From positions 124,001 through 188,000 of the forward strand of contig NZ_BJFN01000002.1 in the NCBI RefSeq assembly GCF_014189855.1: 64,000 nucleotides of DNA, written 5' to 3'. This DNA is from Buttiauxella sp. A111 (GTDB taxonomy: Bacteria > Pseudomonadota > Gammaproteobacteria > Enterobacterales > Enterobacteriaceae). Positions 19,901 to 30,259 of this stretch are shown here, in pieces. How positions within the stretch are numbered: position 1 is the stretch's first letter; each line of letters starts with the position of its first letter. Under the pieces are notes generated by a model. That model was not told where the DNA came from, ran no database searches, and saw only the letters and a list, made by a program, of their open reading frames with translations. Made by a program: the position numbers and the translations under genes.

Positions 19901-20941
19901 ATGTTTTCCGCATTGCGCCAAACGCTTACCAGCCTGGCGTTAGGGATTTGCTGTACCTCACCGGCATTTGCAAACACTTCTCCACCAGGTGAAATCGCCG
20001 GACAACAAACGCGCCATATCGCCACAATGTTTCCCGGGAGAATGACAGGTAGCCCTGCGGAAATGATGGCCGCGGATTACCTCAATCAGCAATTTAGCCA
20101 GCTTGGCTACCAAAGTGATATCCGCCGTTTTAACACCCGTTATCTGTACACCACTAAAGATGGTCATCAGAGCTGGCATAACGTCAGCGCAAGCTCAGTG
20201 ATTGCTGCACGGGAAGGTATTAAACCGCAGCAAATTATTATCATGGCGCATCTCGATACGTATTCGCCGCTCAACGATAACGATGTGAATAACAACCTTG
20301 GTGGTTTGACGCTACAGGGCGTGGATGACAATGCTTCAGGCCTTGGCGTGATGCTGGAACTCGCCACCCGCCTGAAAGATATCCCGACACGTTATGGCAT
20401 CCGTTTTATCGCTACCAGCGGTGAAGAAATTGGCACCTTGGGTGCGGAAGATGTCCTGAAACGCATGACGGCCAGCGAGAAGAAAAATACGCTGCTGGTG
20501 ATTAATCTCGATAACCTGATTGTCGGCGACAAACTCTATTTCAATAGCGGTAAATCGACGCCGGCGGCCGTCAGCAAACTCACGCGTGACCGTGCATTAG
20601 CGCTGGCGCGCCAGCTGCATGTTCAGGCGACGACCAATCCAGGCGCGAATGCCAAATACCCAAAAGGCACGGGCTGCTGTAGTGATGCAGACGTGTTTGA
20701 TAAAGCTGGGATCCCGGTGCTATCGGTGGAAGCGACCAACTGGTCACTTGGCAAAAAAGATGGCTATCAGCAACGGGCAAAAAGTAAAGCGTTCCCTGAT
20801 GGAAGCAGTTGGCATAATGCCTTGATTGATAACCAACAATATCTGGATAAATGGTTACCGCATCGCATCGAGAAACGCAGCCATGATGTCGTGCGCGTGA
20901 TGCTGCCATTAGTAAAAGAGTTGGCGAAAGCGGGGAAATAA
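19901..20941 (+). CDS. iap: Alkaline phosphatase isozyme conversion aminopeptidase Iap
   Basis: Secreted zinc aminopeptidase that trims the N-terminal Arg of alkaline phosphatase. The 346-residue protein begins with a signal peptide that probably ends at Ala24 (SPAFA). M28-family metal ligands are seen in IIMAHLDTYSPL, LQGVDDNASGLGVMLELA and ATSGEEIGTLGAEDVL. It matches E. coli Iap (345) over its length. In E. coli a CRISPR array and cas genes lie just downstream; here cysH follows convergently after 37 bases. Confidence 0.96.
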   Translation: MFSALRQTLTSLALGICCTSPAFANTSPPGEIAGQQTRHIATMFPGRMTGSPAEMMAADYLNQQFSQLGYQSDIRRFNTRYLYTTKDGHQSWHNVSASSVIAAREGIKPQQIIIMAHLDTYSPLNDNDVNNNLGGLTLQGVDDNASGLGVMLELATRLKDIPTRYGIRFIATSGEEIGTLGAEDVLKRMTASEKKNTLLVINLDNLIVGDKLYFNSGKSTPAAVSKLTRDRALALARQLHVQATTNPGANAKYPKGTGCCSDADVFDKAGIPVLSVEATNWSLGKKDGYQQRAKSKAFPDGSSWHNALIDNQQYLDKWLPHRIEKRSHDVVRVMLPLVKELAKAGK

Positions 20942-20946
20942 AGGGG

Positions 20947-20972
20947 GCGATTCCCGCAGTCAGGGGAATCGC
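20947..20972. terminator. Hairpin between iap and cysH
   Basis: GCGATTCCC (20947-20955) and GGGAATCGC (20964-20972) form a perfect 9-base stem between the two convergent stop codons. Only AT-rich sequence, not a T-run, follows, so it may be a weak bidirectional terminator. Confidence 0.6.
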
Positions 20973-20978
20973 ATTAAA

Positions 20979-21710
20979 TTACTCGTGCAGCCCACACTCG
21001 CGCTTCAACCCAAAGAAGCGCGTTTCTTCTTCCGCCATGCCTTCTTCCCACTTACGTGTGGTGTGGGTGTCGCCAACGGAGAGATAACCCTGATCCCACA
21101 ACGGGTGATATTTCAGGCCATTAGCGGTCAGATACTGGTAAACCGTGCGGTTTTCCCAGTCGATGATCGGCAGAATTTTAAACACGTCACGTTGAATCGC
21201 CAGCACGGGTAAATTCGCACGACTACCCGATTGTTCACGGCGTAAACCCGCAAACCAGGTTTGCCCGTTCAATTCACGCAGTGCCCGGTTCATCGGCTCA
21301 ACTTTGTTGATGTCATTGTATTTTTCAATGCCTTCAACACCTTGTTCCCACAATTTACCGTAGCGAGCTTCCTGCCAGGCCGCACTTTCCTTCGCACTGA
21401 ATACTTTCAGGTTCAGCTTCAGCTTGTCGGTCAGTTCATCAATAAACTGGTAGGTTTCCGGGAACAGATAACCGGTGTCGGTCAGGATAACCGGAATATC
21501 CGGAAACTGGCGGGTGACCAAATGCAGACTTACCGCCGCCTGAATGCCAAAGCTTGAGGACAGCACAAACTCGCCAGGCAAGTTTTCCAGCGCCCAACTT
21601 ACGCGCTGTTCGGCGGTGAGTTTTTCAAGCTGAGTGTTGGCCTCGGCCAACGCCATCACGCGTTCGACTTTGGGCAATTCGTTCAGCGCTTTTAAATCGA
21701 GTACCGACAT
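20979..21710 (-). CDS. cysH: Phosphoadenylylsulfate (PAPS) reductase
   Basis: Thioredoxin-dependent reduction of PAPS to sulfite. The 243-residue protein has the PP-loop [15 protein letters not shown], the [11 protein letters not shown] segment, ARRE-like [10 protein letters not shown] and the C-terminal ECGLHE with the catalytic Cys239. GAGG precedes the ATG by 5 bases. It is the last gene of cysJIH, separated from cysI by a palindromic repeat. Confidence 0.98.
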   Translation of the reverse strand: MSVLDLKALNELPKVERVMALAEANTQLEKLTAEQRVSWALENLPGEFVLSSSFGIQAAVSLHLVTRQFPDIPVILTDTGYLFPETYQFIDELTDKLKLNLKVFSAKESAAWQEARYGKLWEQGVEGIEKYNDINKVEPMNRALRELNGQTWFAGLRREQSGSRANLPVLAIQRDVFKILPIIDWENRTVYQYLTANGLKYHPLWDQGYLSVGDTHTTRKWEEGMAEEETRFFGLKRECGLHE

Positions 21711-21732
21711 ACGTGCCTCGCTTGTTAATATT

Positions 21733-21834
21733 GACCCTCACCCCGGCCCTCTCCCTGAGGGAGAGGGGGAAAATCAAAACCATACACTGTTTAGTCCCCT
21801 CTCCTGGGGGAGAGGGTTAGGGTTAGGGTGAGGG
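21733..21834. repeat. Two inverted CCTCACCC/GGGAGAGG palindromes (copy B)
   Basis: One palindrome lies at 21733-21772 (CCCTCACCCCGGCCCTCTCC and its GGGAGAGG partner) and a second, in opposite orientation, at 21795-21834 (ending in TTAGGGTTAGGGTGAGGG). The pair is arranged like a BIME and lies between cysI and cysH inside the operon. Confidence 0.8.
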
Positions 21835-21846
21835 CGAAGGGGAAAA

Positions 21847-23559
21847 TTAGTCCCACAAATCCCGAGCCGGATCGAGCACCGGACGAATAATCCCAGCGCG
21901 AATGGTGAAATCACCAAAGCCTTCATTCGCTTCACGCTCTTTCGACCAGCGCCCAACCAGTTCATCAATAGATGCCAGAATCTCGGGTTCAGTAATATTT
22001 TCGCGGTACATACGCGGAATACGTGTGCCGATACGGTTACCCCCGATATGCAGGTTGTAGCGCCCAGGCGCTTTACCCACCAGGCCGATTTCTGCCAGCA
22101 TCGCGCGTCCACAGCCGTTCGGGCAGCCAGTTACACGCGTCACAATGTGTTCATCTGGCACGTGGTGTTTTTCCAGCACTTCTTCAACTTTAGTCACAAA
22201 CTGCGGCAAGAAACGTTCAGCTTCAGCCATTGCCAGTGGGCACGTCGGGAAGGCGACGCAGGCCATCGAGTTTTCACGTTGTGGCTTCACCGCGTTCATC
22301 AAGCCGCTTTCTTTCGCAATTTTCTCAATCGCAGCTTTCTCAGAAGCAGGAACCCCTGCGACGATCAGGTTCTGGTTGGCGGTCAGGCGGAAGTCACCTT
22401 TGTGGATCTTCGCGATCTCCATCAGCCCTGTTTTCAGCGGACGATCCGGATAATCCAGAATGCGACCATTTTCGATAAACAGCGTCAGATGCCATTTATC
22501 ATCAATTCCTTTCACCCAACCAATGCGATCGCCACGTCCGGTAAATTCATACGGCCGAGTCGGCTCAAAGGTGATGCCCGCACGACGCTCAACTTCAGCT
22601 TTGAACACGTCAACGCCGACGCGCTCAAGGGTGTATTTAGTTTTTGCATTCTTACGGTCGGTACGGTTGCCCCAGTCGCGTTGCGTGGTGACAACGGCTT
22701 CCGCTACCGCCAGCGTGTGTTCCAGCGGAATGTAACCAAACTCGCTCGCGGTGCGCGCATACGTCGCTTTGTTACCGTGTTCAATAGACAAACCGCCGCC
22801 CACCAGCAGGTTGAAGCCCACCAGTTTGCCGTCTTTGGCAATCGCGATGAAGTTCATGTCATTGGCATGAAGATCGACATCATTCTGCGGTGGCACGACG
22901 ACCGTGGTTTTAAACTTACGCGGTAAATAGGTTTCACCCAGTATTGGCTCTTCATCGGTGGTAGCGACTTTCTCTTGATCCCACCAAATTTCAGCGTAAG
23001 CACGGGTGCGCGGCAGCAAGTGTTCGGATAGCTTTTTCGCCCATTCGTACGCTTCCTGATGTAGTTCAGACTCCACCGGGTTTGAAGTACACAACACGTT
23101 GCGGTTAACGTCATTGGCGGTTGCCAGCGCATCCAGCCCGACTTCGTGCAGCATTTCGTGAGCCGGTTTCACGTTCTTTTTCAGAATGCCGTGGAACTGG
23201 AAAGTCTGGCGGTTAGTCAGACGAATGCTGCCGTAAATGGTTTTGTCTTCGGCAAATTTATCAATCGCGCGCCATTGCTCAGTGGTGATGATCCCACCCG
23301 GCAGACGGCAGCGCAGCATCATGGCGTGGCGCGGTTCGAGTTTCTGTTCAGCACGTTCAGCACGAATATCACGATCATCTTGCTGGTACATACCGTGGAA
23401 ACGGATCAGCAAAAAGTTATCGCCTCTGAAGCCGCCAGTCAGCCCGTCCTGCAAATCCTCTTTAATAGTGCCGCGCAGATAATGACTTTCGCGTTTCAGA
23501 CGCTCGGCGTCAGACAGCTTGCCTTCGACCACTAATGGTCCTGGGTGTTTTTCGCTCAT
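21847..23559 (-). CDS. cysI: Sulfite reductase hemoprotein subunit
   Basis: Siroheme and [4Fe-4S] subunit that reduces sulfite to sulfide. The 570 residues equal the E. coli length. The cluster cysteines are in [16 protein letters not shown] and [17 protein letters not shown]; siroheme-binding Arg-rich segments include [16 protein letters not shown] and [13 protein letters not shown]. It overlaps cysJ by one base (stop/start). Confidence 0.99.
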   Translation of the reverse strand: MSEKHPGPLVVEGKLSDAERLKRESHYLRGTIKEDLQDGLTGGFRGDNFLLIRFHGMYQQDDRDIRAERAEQKLEPRHAMMLRCRLPGGIITTEQWRAIDKFAEDKTIYGSIRLTNRQTFQFHGILKKNVKPAHEMLHEVGLDALATANDVNRNVLCTSNPVESELHQEAYEWAKKLSEHLLPRTRAYAEIWWDQEKVATTDEEPILGETYLPRKFKTTVVVPPQNDVDLHANDMNFIAIAKDGKLVGFNLLVGGGLSIEHGNKATYARTASEFGYIPLEHTLAVAEAVVTTQRDWGNRTDRKNAKTKYTLERVGVDVFKAEVERRAGITFEPTRPYEFTGRGDRIGWVKGIDDKWHLTLFIENGRILDYPDRPLKTGLMEIAKIHKGDFRLTANQNLIVAGVPASEKAAIEKIAKESGLMNAVKPQRENSMACVAFPTCPLAMAEAERFLPQFVTKVEEVLEKHHVPDEHIVTRVTGCPNGCGRAMLAEIGLVGKAPGRYNLHIGGNRIGTRIPRMYRENITEPEILASIDELVGRWSKEREANEGFGDFTIRAGIIRPVLDPARDLWD

Positions 23560-25364
23560 TAGTAGACATCTCGCTGATAACGGCGCTCAACGCGCAGCTC
23601 ACTTAAAAATTCATCGGCCGTTTCAGCGTCCATACCACCGAACTCGGCTACCACTTCCAGTAATGCATGCTCAACGTCTTTTGCCATGCGATTCGCATCG
23701 CCGCAGACGTAAATGTGGGCACCTTCTTTAATCCAGTTCCACAGTTCCGCGCCTTTTTCGCGCAGTTTATCTTGTACGTATATTTTGTGTTGCTGGTCGC
23801 GGGACCAGGCAAGATCGATGTTGGTCAGCAGGCCATCTTTGACGTAGCGCTGCCATTCCACCTGATAGAGGAAGTCGTCGGTAAAGTGTGGGTTACCGAA
23901 GAACAGCCAGTTTTTACCCGTTGCACCGTCGTTTTCACGCTGCTGCATAAAGGCGCGGAACGGGGCAATACCCGTACCTGGGCCAATCATAATGACCGGT
24001 GTTTCCGGGTTAGCTGGCAGGCGGAAGTTATCATTGTGTTCGATGAACACACGCACTTCGCCGTCTTCTGCAAGACGATCCGCCAGGAAACCGGATGCGC
24101 CACCGGTACGGGCACGGCCTTCGATGTCATAACGCACCACGCCAACGGTAATGTGAACTTCGCTTTCGGCTTCAACCTGTGAAGACGCGATGGAGTACAG
24201 ACGCGGCGTCAGCGGGCGCAGCAAATCAATAAGCTGTTCGGCCGTTAATTCTGCCGGAGCGTAACGCACCATATCGACAATCGGTGTGCTTTGAGCGAAG
24301 TGTTGCAGTTTTGTTTTATCGCCCACCAAATCCAGCAGCGCCGTGTTGCGGGTAACCTGAGCGTATTTCTCAACGATATTCGCGGTATTGATGGTCAGCT
24401 CAAAGTGCCACTCCAGCGCTTCACTCAGCGGCAGCGTTTTGCCATCGACCGTGACGCTCTCGTCGCCTTTTAGCCACAGCAATTCAACCAGTTCTTTTAC
24501 CAGTGCAGGATCGTTTTGATACCAGACGCCCAGTGCGTCGCCAGGCTGGTAGCGCAGGCCGGAATCGCCGAGGTCGATTTCAAAGTGGCGCACGTCTTTT
24601 TCTGAATCACGGCCCGTTATTTTCTGATTCACCGCCAGTGACGCAATCAGCGGCGCTTCTTTGGTGTATGGACTGGTGAAAACTTCGTTCACCGCGCCTG
24701 TCGAGGTCAACGCGGCTTGTGCCGGAGTTTCTGCAGGTACTCGGGATTTCAGAACATCGACAATTTTTGCACGCCATTGCGCTGCTGCGGGCTGGAACTC
24801 AACATCAGTATCCACGCGATCCAACAAGCGCTCACCACCGAGTTCCGCAAGTTTGGAGTCAAAGTCTTTACCGGACTGGCAGAAGAATTCGTAAGAAGTA
24901 TCACCGAGGCTAAATACAGCAAACGCTGTACCGTTAAGTTTCGGGGCTTTTTTCGAGAACAGGAACTTGTGCAACGCAACCGCTTCTTCTGGTGGCTCAC
25001 CTTCGCCCTGCGTTGACGTCACGACAATCAGCAGCTTTTCCTGGGCTATTTGTTTGAATTTATAGTCGCCCGCGTTCACCAGATTGACGTTCAGTTTAGC
25101 TGCCAGCAGATCATCTCGCAGTTGTTCGCTGACGCGGCGTGCGTTCCCGGTTTGGGAAGCTGAGATCAGTGTGATAACCGGTACTTCAGCCGCAGTTGGC
25201 GGTGCCGCAGCAACAGTGCCCGGTTGTTGATTGATCATTCCCCAGAAATAGCCCGATATCCAGGCCAGTTGAGTCTGCGAGAAATCTGTTGTCGCCGCCT
25301 GGAGGCGTGCCAGTTGCTCCGGGGTTAGCGGCAGCAATGCGGTCGGTGGAGCCTGAGTTGTCAT
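23559..25364 (-). CDS. cysJ: Sulfite reductase flavoprotein subunit
   Basis: NADPH-dependent diflavin subunit supplying electrons to CysI. The 601-residue protein has an N-terminal flavodoxin domain ([58 protein letters not shown]), an FAD-binding domain ([11 protein letters not shown]) and an NADPH domain ([48 protein letters not shown]) ending RYQRDVY. First gene of cysJIH; the 435-base region upstream, shared with queD, should hold the CysB-dependent promoter. Confidence 0.99.
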   Translation of the reverse strand: MTTQAPPTALLPLTPEQLARLQAATTDFSQTQLAWISGYFWGMINQQPGTVAAAPPTAAEVPVITLISASQTGNARRVSEQLRDDLLAAKLNVNLVNAGDYKFKQIAQEKLLIVVTSTQGEGEPPEEAVALHKFLFSKKAPKLNGTAFAVFSLGDTSYEFFCQSGKDFDSKLAELGGERLLDRVDTDVEFQPAAAQWRAKIVDVLKSRVPAETPAQAALTSTGAVNEVFTSPYTKEAPLIASLAVNQKITGRDSEKDVRHFEIDLGDSGLRYQPGDALGVWYQNDPALVKELVELLWLKGDESVTVDGKTLPLSEALEWHFELTINTANIVEKYAQVTRNTALLDLVGDKTKLQHFAQSTPIVDMVRYAPAELTAEQLIDLLRPLTPRLYSIASSQVEAESEVHITVGVVRYDIEGRARTGGASGFLADRLAEDGEVRVFIEHNDNFRLPANPETPVIMIGPGTGIAPFRAFMQQRENDGATGKNWLFFGNPHFTDDFLYQVEWQRYVKDGLLTNIDLAWSRDQQHKIYVQDKLREKGAELWNWIKEGAHIYVCGDANRMAKDVEHALLEVVAEFGGMDAETADEFLSELRVERRYQRDVY

Positions 25365-25799
25365 GCGTTGTGGGTTCCAGTAGCAAAAGATCCGTTTTTA
25401 AACATCAACGGTAAAAAGCATTCATAGGGTAAGGTTAACCATCGGGATAATAACAATTAAAGAAGGGATAGAAATAACAAATAACAAAAACGACTAACCA
25501 CTTTTACGGGTAATCCATAACGGCAAAAGTAATTAACTAACGTGTTGAAAATTAAAAATAAAAATAACAATTCTCGAAAATCATAATTTGAATTCGTCCT
25601 TCACTGTTTTAGCTAATACAGTAAAAACATACCCTATATCAATCGAGTTGCAGGTAGGCGGCAAGGGAGCAAATCCCCAGGAGCTTACTAAAGTAAGTGA
25701 CTGGGGTTTGTGAGTGCAGCCAACACCCCTGCGACTTGAATGATGACGGGTATAGTCGTTTCCGGTACTATGCCGCGTTATTTTGAAAGAGACTCCATC
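25365..25799. other. Divergent cysJ-queD intergenic region
   Basis: 435 bases. The cysJ-proximal part (about 25380-25610) is AT-rich and is where the CysB-activated promoter should be; no clear CysB site can be assigned by eye. The queD-proximal part holds ERIC copy 2. No gene is seen. Confidence 0.5.
25629..25753. repeat. ERIC element (copy 2, upstream of queD)
   Basis: About 125 bases between ATACCC (25629-25634) and GGGTAT (25748-25753), with the ERIC core AATCCCCAGGAGCTTACTAA then AGTAAGTGACTGGGG, a near match to the consensus. It ends about 46 bases before the queD start codon. Confidence 0.92.
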
Positions 25800-26156
25800 A
25801 TGTCCACTACCCTGTTTAAAGATTTTACCTTCGAAGCCGCTCACCGCCTGCCACATGTCCCTGAAGGCCACAAATGCGGTCGCTTACATGGGCATTCATT
25901 TATGGTGCGCCTGGAAATCACTGGCGAGGTTGATCCGTATACCGGCTGGATTATGGATTTTTCTGAGCTGAAAGCCGCGTTTAAACCGACTTATAACCGA
26001 CTGGATCATTACTATCTGAATGATATTCCAGGTCTTGAGAATCCGACCAGCGAAGTACTGGCGAAATGGATTTGGGACGAAATGAAACCGATTGTGCCGC
26101 TGCTCAGCGCAGTAATGGTGAAAGAAACCTGTACCGCCGGTTGCGTGTATAAAGGT
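25800..26156 (+). CDS. queD: 6-carboxy-5,6,7,8-tetrahydropterin synthase
   Basis: Converts dihydroneopterin triphosphate to carboxytetrahydropterin in queuosine synthesis. From the ATG at 25800 the product has 118-119 residues (the stop codon ends within 26159) and nearly equals E. coli QueD. Zinc ligands His15, His30 and His32 are in FEAAH and RLHGHSF, with catalytic Cys26 in HKCGR. AAAGAGA precedes the start; an earlier in-frame ATG at 25740 lies inside the ERIC element and is not conserved. Confidence 0.97.
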
Positions 26157-26160
26157 TAAA

Positions 26161-26193
26161 AGAAAGGCACCGTAAAGGTGCCTTTCTCGTTTT
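26161..26193. terminator. queD terminator, convergent with queE
   Basis: AGAAAGGCACC (26161-26171) and GGTGCCTTTCT (26177-26187) form a perfect 11-base stem with a 5-base loop, followed by CGTTTT. It sits between the stop codons of queD and queE and could serve both. Confidence 0.85.
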
Positions 26194-26863
26194 AAGCGAT
26201 GTTCAAATACTTGTGCGTCTGCATTGAAAGCCGCCAGTTACGGGCGATACAGGTTTCGATACACAGGCGCGTCGCGTCTTCTTTCTGGCTGATAGGCTGC
26301 AGGGCGATAACACGTTTTTTATCATCCACCAGAGTTGCCAGCAATTCGTCGAGCGCTTCAATATCACGCAGTCGACCCACGGGATGCTTAATCTCGTCGG
26401 CACGTTCCAAAGCTTGAGAAAGCACGTCGTAGCCACCACGCATATTCACTTTCGGGGATACCGTTACCCAGGTTCCCGCAGTACAACGCACTTCGTGCGT
26501 GCCGCTTGTTTCAATCTGGCAGCTATAACCGTGGTGCTCAAACAACGCGGTAAGCGGAGTGAGATCGTGAATACACGGTTCTCCTCCGGTAATGACCACG
26601 TGGCGTGCGGTGTAATCCTGACGCTGGAATATCGCCAGCAAATCTTCTGCGCTGGCATTACCCCATTTATCGCTCTCTTTGGTTTTGGCGAGAATACTGA
26701 ACAGAGAGACTTCACGATCTGCGAGTTTATCCCAGGTGTGTTTAGTATCGCACCACGCGCAGCCCACCGGGCAACCTTGCAGGCGAATGAAGATGGCGGG
26801 CACACCAGTAAAATAGCCCTCCCCTTGCAGGGTCTGGAACATCTCGTTAATCGGGTACTGCAT
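26192..26863 (-). CDS. queE: 7-carboxy-7-deazaguanine synthase (radical SAM)
   Basis: Radical-SAM ring contraction giving 7-carboxy-7-deazaguanine in queuosine synthesis. The 223-residue protein equals the E. coli length. The cluster cysteines are 31, 35 and 38 (GCPVGCAWCD), preceded by FQTLQGEGYFTGVP; VVITGGEPCIHDL is the GGE motif. The ATG at 26863 is chosen over one two codons upstream because AGAGA is then 5 bases away. In E. coli several ygc genes separate queD and queE; here they are neighbours. Confidence 0.97.
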   Translation of the reverse strand: MQYPINEMFQTLQGEGYFTGVPAIFIRLQGCPVGCAWCDTKHTWDKLADREVSLFSILAKTKESDKWGNASAEDLLAIFQRQDYTARHVVITGGEPCIHDLTPLTALFEHHGYSCQIETSGTHEVRCTAGTWVTVSPKVNMRGGYDVLSQALERADEIKHPVGRLRDIEALDELLATLVDDKKRVIALQPISQKEDATRLCIETCIARNWRLSMQTHKYLNIA

Positions 26864-26932
26864 AGTCATCTCTGATAATTGTTCTAAAAAGTAATTATCG
26901 CAGATGTAGCGGTTGAGATCATGCGTAACGGT

Positions 26933-26969
26933 GTAACGGGCCCAATCAGGGGGAGACTGGACCCGTTAC
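26933..26969. terminator. Hairpin between queE and nanE
   Basis: GTAACGGG (26933-26940) and CCCGTTAC (26962-26969) form an 8-base stem with an inner CCA/TGG pair. It lies downstream of nanE and upstream of queE. No T-run follows, so termination is only a guess. Confidence 0.35.
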
Positions 26970-26977
26970 GGCTACCA

Positions 26978-27676
26978 CTAACTAACGGTCGCGATAGCGT
27001 TTACGAAGCGGCGCGTAATTTGTTGGGGACGCGTTATCGCCCCACCCACCACGACCGCATGAGCACCCAAAGTCAGGCAATGTGCAGCCATTTCAGGTGT
27101 TTCAACATTGCCTTCAGCAATCACTGGCACATCAACGGCTGCCAGAACATCCCGCAGGAACTGGCAATTATTATGCGCAAGAATTTGCCCTTTTGTTTCT
27201 GATGTATAGCCGTGGAGCGTCGTGCCGACACAATCAAAGCCGAGTTCAGCCGCTGTCCGTGCTTCCTCAACAGTAGCAATATCAGCCATTAACAAAAGAT
27301 CGGGATACTTCTGGCGAATAGCGACGACCAGGCTCTGCAAATCATGTGCACCTGGACGCTCATGTCCTGTGGCATCCATCGCAATCATCGCCGGTTTTGC
27401 GGCCATCAGCTCATCCACTTCTTTGAGCGTGGCTGTGATGTAAACATCACTGCCCGGATAGTCACGCTTGATGATGGCAATAACAGGTAAATCAACGGTA
27501 TCCATAATTGTCTGTACATCAATAAGACTGTTCGCTCGAATTGCCGCAGCCCCACCTTGCGCTGCCGCCAGCGCCATTCTCGACATGATGAACGCGCTAT
27601 GTAACGGCTCGTTTTCCAGTGCCTGGCAGGAGACAATCAGTTTTCCCTGAATTTGTAACATCATGGATGGTTTCAT
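26978..27676 (-). CDS. nanE: N-acylmannosamine-6-phosphate 2-epimerase
   Basis: Interconverts ManNAc-6-phosphate and GlcNAc-6-phosphate. The 232-residue protein has the NanE signatures [55 protein letters not shown] and the phosphate-binding [10 protein letters not shown]...[18 protein letters not shown]. It overlaps the upstream PTS gene by 4 bases (ATGA). No other sialic acid genes (nanA, nanK, nanT) are nearby, so it likely serves the sugar imported by the linked PTS. Confidence 0.93.
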   Translation of the reverse strand: MKPSMMLQIQGKLIVSCQALENEPLHSAFIMSRMALAAAQGGAAAIRANSLIDVQTIMDTVDLPVIAIIKRDYPGSDVYITATLKEVDELMAAKPAMIAMDATGHERPGAHDLQSLVVAIRQKYPDLLLMADIATVEEARTAAELGFDCVGTTLHGYTSETKGQILAHNNCQFLRDVLAAVDVPVIAEGNVETPEMAAHCLTLGAHAVVVGGAITRPQQITRRFVNAIATVS

Positions 27677-29232
27677 AAGGCTAGCAGTTCCTCTACTTCG
27701 TTTTTAATGATGGTGACGTGCGGACCGTAAATAACCTGCACTCCATTACCGCGTTTAATAACGGCTCGGGCTCCTGTTTCTTTCAACAGAGCTTCGTTGA
27801 TGAGTTCGCCATCGTGCAAAGTGACGCGCAAGCGTGTGGCGCAGCAATCAAGCTCAACAATGTTCTCTTTGCCACCGAGTGCCACGATAACTTGTGCAGG
27901 GCGTTCGCCTTCAGCAACCTGAACGTTGCTTTCACTACCTGCATCCTCACGGCCTGGCGTTTTGAAGTTAAAACGAGTAATCACAAAGCGGAACGTGAAG
28001 TAGTAGAGGAAGAACCACGGAATCCCCACCAGCGGCACGTATAACCAGTGAGTTTTTGCCTCACCCTGCAACACGCCAAACAAGATGAAATCAATGAAGC
28101 CGCCAGAGAATGTCTGACCGATGGTAATGTGCAGAATATGCGCCAGCATGAAAGCCAGGCCATCGAATACAGCGTGAATCACATACAGTACAGGTGCGAT
28201 AAACAGGAAAGAGAACTCGATTGGCTCGGTAATGCCTGTTAAGAACGAGGTCAACGCAGCAGACAGCAGCAAACCAGCAACACGTTTGCGGTTTTCCGGT
28301 TTCGCGGTGTGGTACATCGCCAAACACGCACCAATCAGGCCGAACATCATCGTGATGAAGCGTCCGGACATAAAGCGTGACGTTCCGACATAAAACTGCT
28401 GAGTATTCGGATCGGCCAGCTGTGCGAAGAAGATGCGTTGCGTTCCTTCAACCAGGTGACCGCCAACAATCTCGGAACCACCCAGCGCTGTCGTCCAGAA
28501 TGGCAAATAGAAAATATGGTGCAGGCCGAACGGGCCAAGCATGCGCAGCACGAAACCATAAATAAAGGTGCCCAGATAACCTGTGGCATCCACAAGCCCA
28601 CCCATTCCAAAAATGAGCTTCTGGAAATGAGGCCAGATAATTGTCATCGCGGCGCCGACCAAAATGGCCACCAGAGAACTGATTATTGGCACAAACCGGG
28701 AACCGCCAAAGAACCCCAGGAATTGTGGCAGAGCAATTTTGTTATAGCGATTGTGCAAAAGGGAAGTGACAATCCCGATGACCACACCGCCAAATACCCC
28801 CGTTTCAAGGGTCTGAATACCCAACGCCATCCCCTGCCCAACGGCACCGGGGTTGGTTGCAGCCAATTTGCCACCCAGGGTAAGTAACGCATTGATGGTG
28901 GCATTCATCACCAGATAAGCCAGTAACGCCGCAAGCCCCGCAGTACCTTTATCGCCCTTCGCCAGGCCAACGGAAACCCCAACGGCAAACAGCACGGCCA
29001 GGTTGGCAAAAACAATTGACCCTGCGCTGGCCATGATCGTGAAAATGCCCTGTAACCAGGCAACATCTAAATAGGGATAAGCCGCTACGGTGTTCGGATT
29101 TGATAACGCCCCGCCAATCCCCAGCAAAAGCCCAGCAGCAGGAAGTACGGCAATGGGTAACATAAAGGACTTTCCGAAACGTTGCGCTTTTTCAAACCAG
29201 CCCCCTGACGAGGCTCCACTAAAAACTGACAT
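27673..29232 (-). CDS. PTS IICB permease, glucose/MurP-MalX family
   Basis: Membrane permease that imports and phosphorylates a sugar. The 519-residue protein starts at the ATG at 29232, giving [20 protein letters not shown]; a 20-codon upstream extension runs through operator-like repeats and is not used. Residues to about 420 are the hydrophobic IIC domain ([35 protein letters not shown]), followed by a linker and a IIB domain whose phosphorylated Cys is in [13 protein letters not shown]. There is no IIA domain, so the phosphate would come from the glucose IIA (Crr), as for MurP and MalX. Pairing with nanE suggests N-acetylmannosamine or a related amino sugar as substrate (inference). Confidence 0.88.
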   Translation of the reverse strand: MSVFSGASSGGWFEKAQRFGKSFMLPIAVLPAAGLLLGIGGALSNPNTVAAYPYLDVAWLQGIFTIMASAGSIVFANLAVLFAVGVSVGLAKGDKGTAGLAALLAYLVMNATINALLTLGGKLAATNPGAVGQGMALGIQTLETGVFGGVVIGIVTSLLHNRYNKIALPQFLGFFGGSRFVPIISSLVAILVGAAMTIIWPHFQKLIFGMGGLVDATGYLGTFIYGFVLRMLGPFGLHHIFYLPFWTTALGGSEIVGGHLVEGTQRIFFAQLADPNTQQFYVGTSRFMSGRFITMMFGLIGACLAMYHTAKPENRKRVAGLLLSAALTSFLTGITEPIEFSFLFIAPVLYVIHAVFDGLAFMLAHILHITIGQTFSGGFIDFILFGVLQGEAKTHWLYVPLVGIPWFFLYYFTFRFVITRFNFKTPGREDAGSESNVQVAEGERPAQVIVALGGKENIVELDCCATRLRVTLHDGELINEALLKETGARAVIKRGNGVQVIYGPHVTIIKNEVEELLAL

Positions 29233-29252
29233 AAATTTTCTTCCTGCTGAGT

Positions 29253-29308
29253 TGTTGTGGTGAAAATTATTACCACAACAAACAACAATCACTGAAAATT
29301 ATTACCAC
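29253..29308. promoter_or_regulatory. Repeated operator-like sites between PTS and regulator genes
   Basis: The 16-mer TGAAAATTATTACCAC occurs twice on the plus strand (29261-29276 and 29293-29308), 32 bases apart, which is three helical turns. The first copy is also the centre of an inverted repeat with arms GTTGTGGT and ACCACAAC. Placed between the divergent PTS and RpiR-type regulator genes, these are the probable binding sites of that regulator. Confidence 0.65.
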
Positions 29309-29398
29309 CAGTAAGATCCAGCTCACAATTAATCGAATCTGCTAGTACTCCAGGGGGGCTTTACTCCACACTATGGGCAGTTTGAATCAGGTTGTGAG

Positions 29399-30235
29399 AT
29401 GAGTCCGATGACAGAGAATGGGAATTTATTACTGCACTTGCGCCAGGGTTTGCCAGGCTTTAGCCCAACATTGCAAAAGTTGGGGGATTACATCCTTTCA
29501 CAACCCCAGAAGGTGCTGTATCTGACCATCACCGAGCTTGCCCGGGAAAGCGAAACCAGCGAAGCCAGCGTCACTCGCCTGTGTCGCCATTTAGGCTGTA
29601 AGGGATATACCGAGTTCAAGATGGCCTTAGCGCTGGATGTTCAGCAACAACAGCCACCCGCTCCCGCAAGCGAAGACAGCATTGGTGAACTGGTGGAGGG
29701 GTCGGTGCAAGCACTCAGAGATACCGGAAAGCTCTTGAACCGAGATGTTCTGCATCAGGCGGGAATCGCCCTTCACGAGGCGGCTTCAGTGCAAATTTAT
29801 GGCGTCGCAGCCAGCGCGATCATCGGTGATTATTTACACTACAAATTACTGCGAATGGGCAAATATGCGCAGCTGTATAGCGATATGCATCGTGCTGCGA
29901 TGAACGCAACTACGCTTAGCGAGAGAGATTTTGTGGTGGTCATTTCCAGCTCGGGTTCCACCAAAGATTTGCTTCATGTAGTGAAGCTTGCCAAAAACCG
30001 TCATGCCCGCGTTCTGCTACTGAGCAATACTTTGCGCAGCCCACTTGCCGATCTCGCCGATTTACTGCTGGTTGCGGCAAAACCTGAAGGACCATTGAGC
30101 GCTGGGGCATTAGATGCCAAAGTGGGGGCCATGTTACTGGTGGAAGTGTTAGTCAGTGAGCTGGCAAACCACGATAGCCGGTACGCAGCCACCAGTCAGC
30201 AAACGGCCAGTGCAACACTGCCACTGCTTATCTAA
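29399..30235 (+). CDS. RpiR/MurR-family transcriptional regulator
   Basis: A 278-residue regulator with an N-terminal RpiR helix-turn-helix (YLTITELARESETSEASVTRLCRHLGCKGYTEFKMAL) and a C-terminal SIS domain (VQIYGVAASAIIGDYLHYKLL, VVISSSGSTKDLLHVV) that binds phosphosugars. It is divergent from the PTS-nanE operon and probably controls it in response to the sugar phosphate. Two starts are possible, at 29399 and three codons later; AGGT is the only Shine-Dalgarno-like sequence. Confidence 0.92.
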   Translation: MSPMTENGNLLLHLRQGLPGFSPTLQKLGDYILSQPQKVLYLTITELARESETSEASVTRLCRHLGCKGYTEFKMALALDVQQQQPPAPASEDSIGELVEGSVQALRDTGKLLNRDVLHQAGIALHEAASVQIYGVAASAIIGDYLHYKLLRMGKYAQLYSDMHRAAMNATTLSERDFVVVISSSGSTKDLLHVVKLAKNRHARVLLLSNTLRSPLADLADLLLVAAKPEGPLSAGALDAKVGAMLLVEVLVSELANHDSRYAATSQQTASATLPLLI

Positions 30236-30259
30236 TTGTAGAAAACCCAATCCTGACAA

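Noticed and set aside
22048-22926. Plus-strand ORF of 292 codons opposite cysI
   Set aside because: Fully inside cysI, composition typical of an antisense shadow, no ribosome site and no recognisable motif.
29233-29292. Longer N-terminus for the PTS IICB gene
   Set aside because: The extra 20 codons run through the operator-like direct repeats and do not resemble any family N-terminus.
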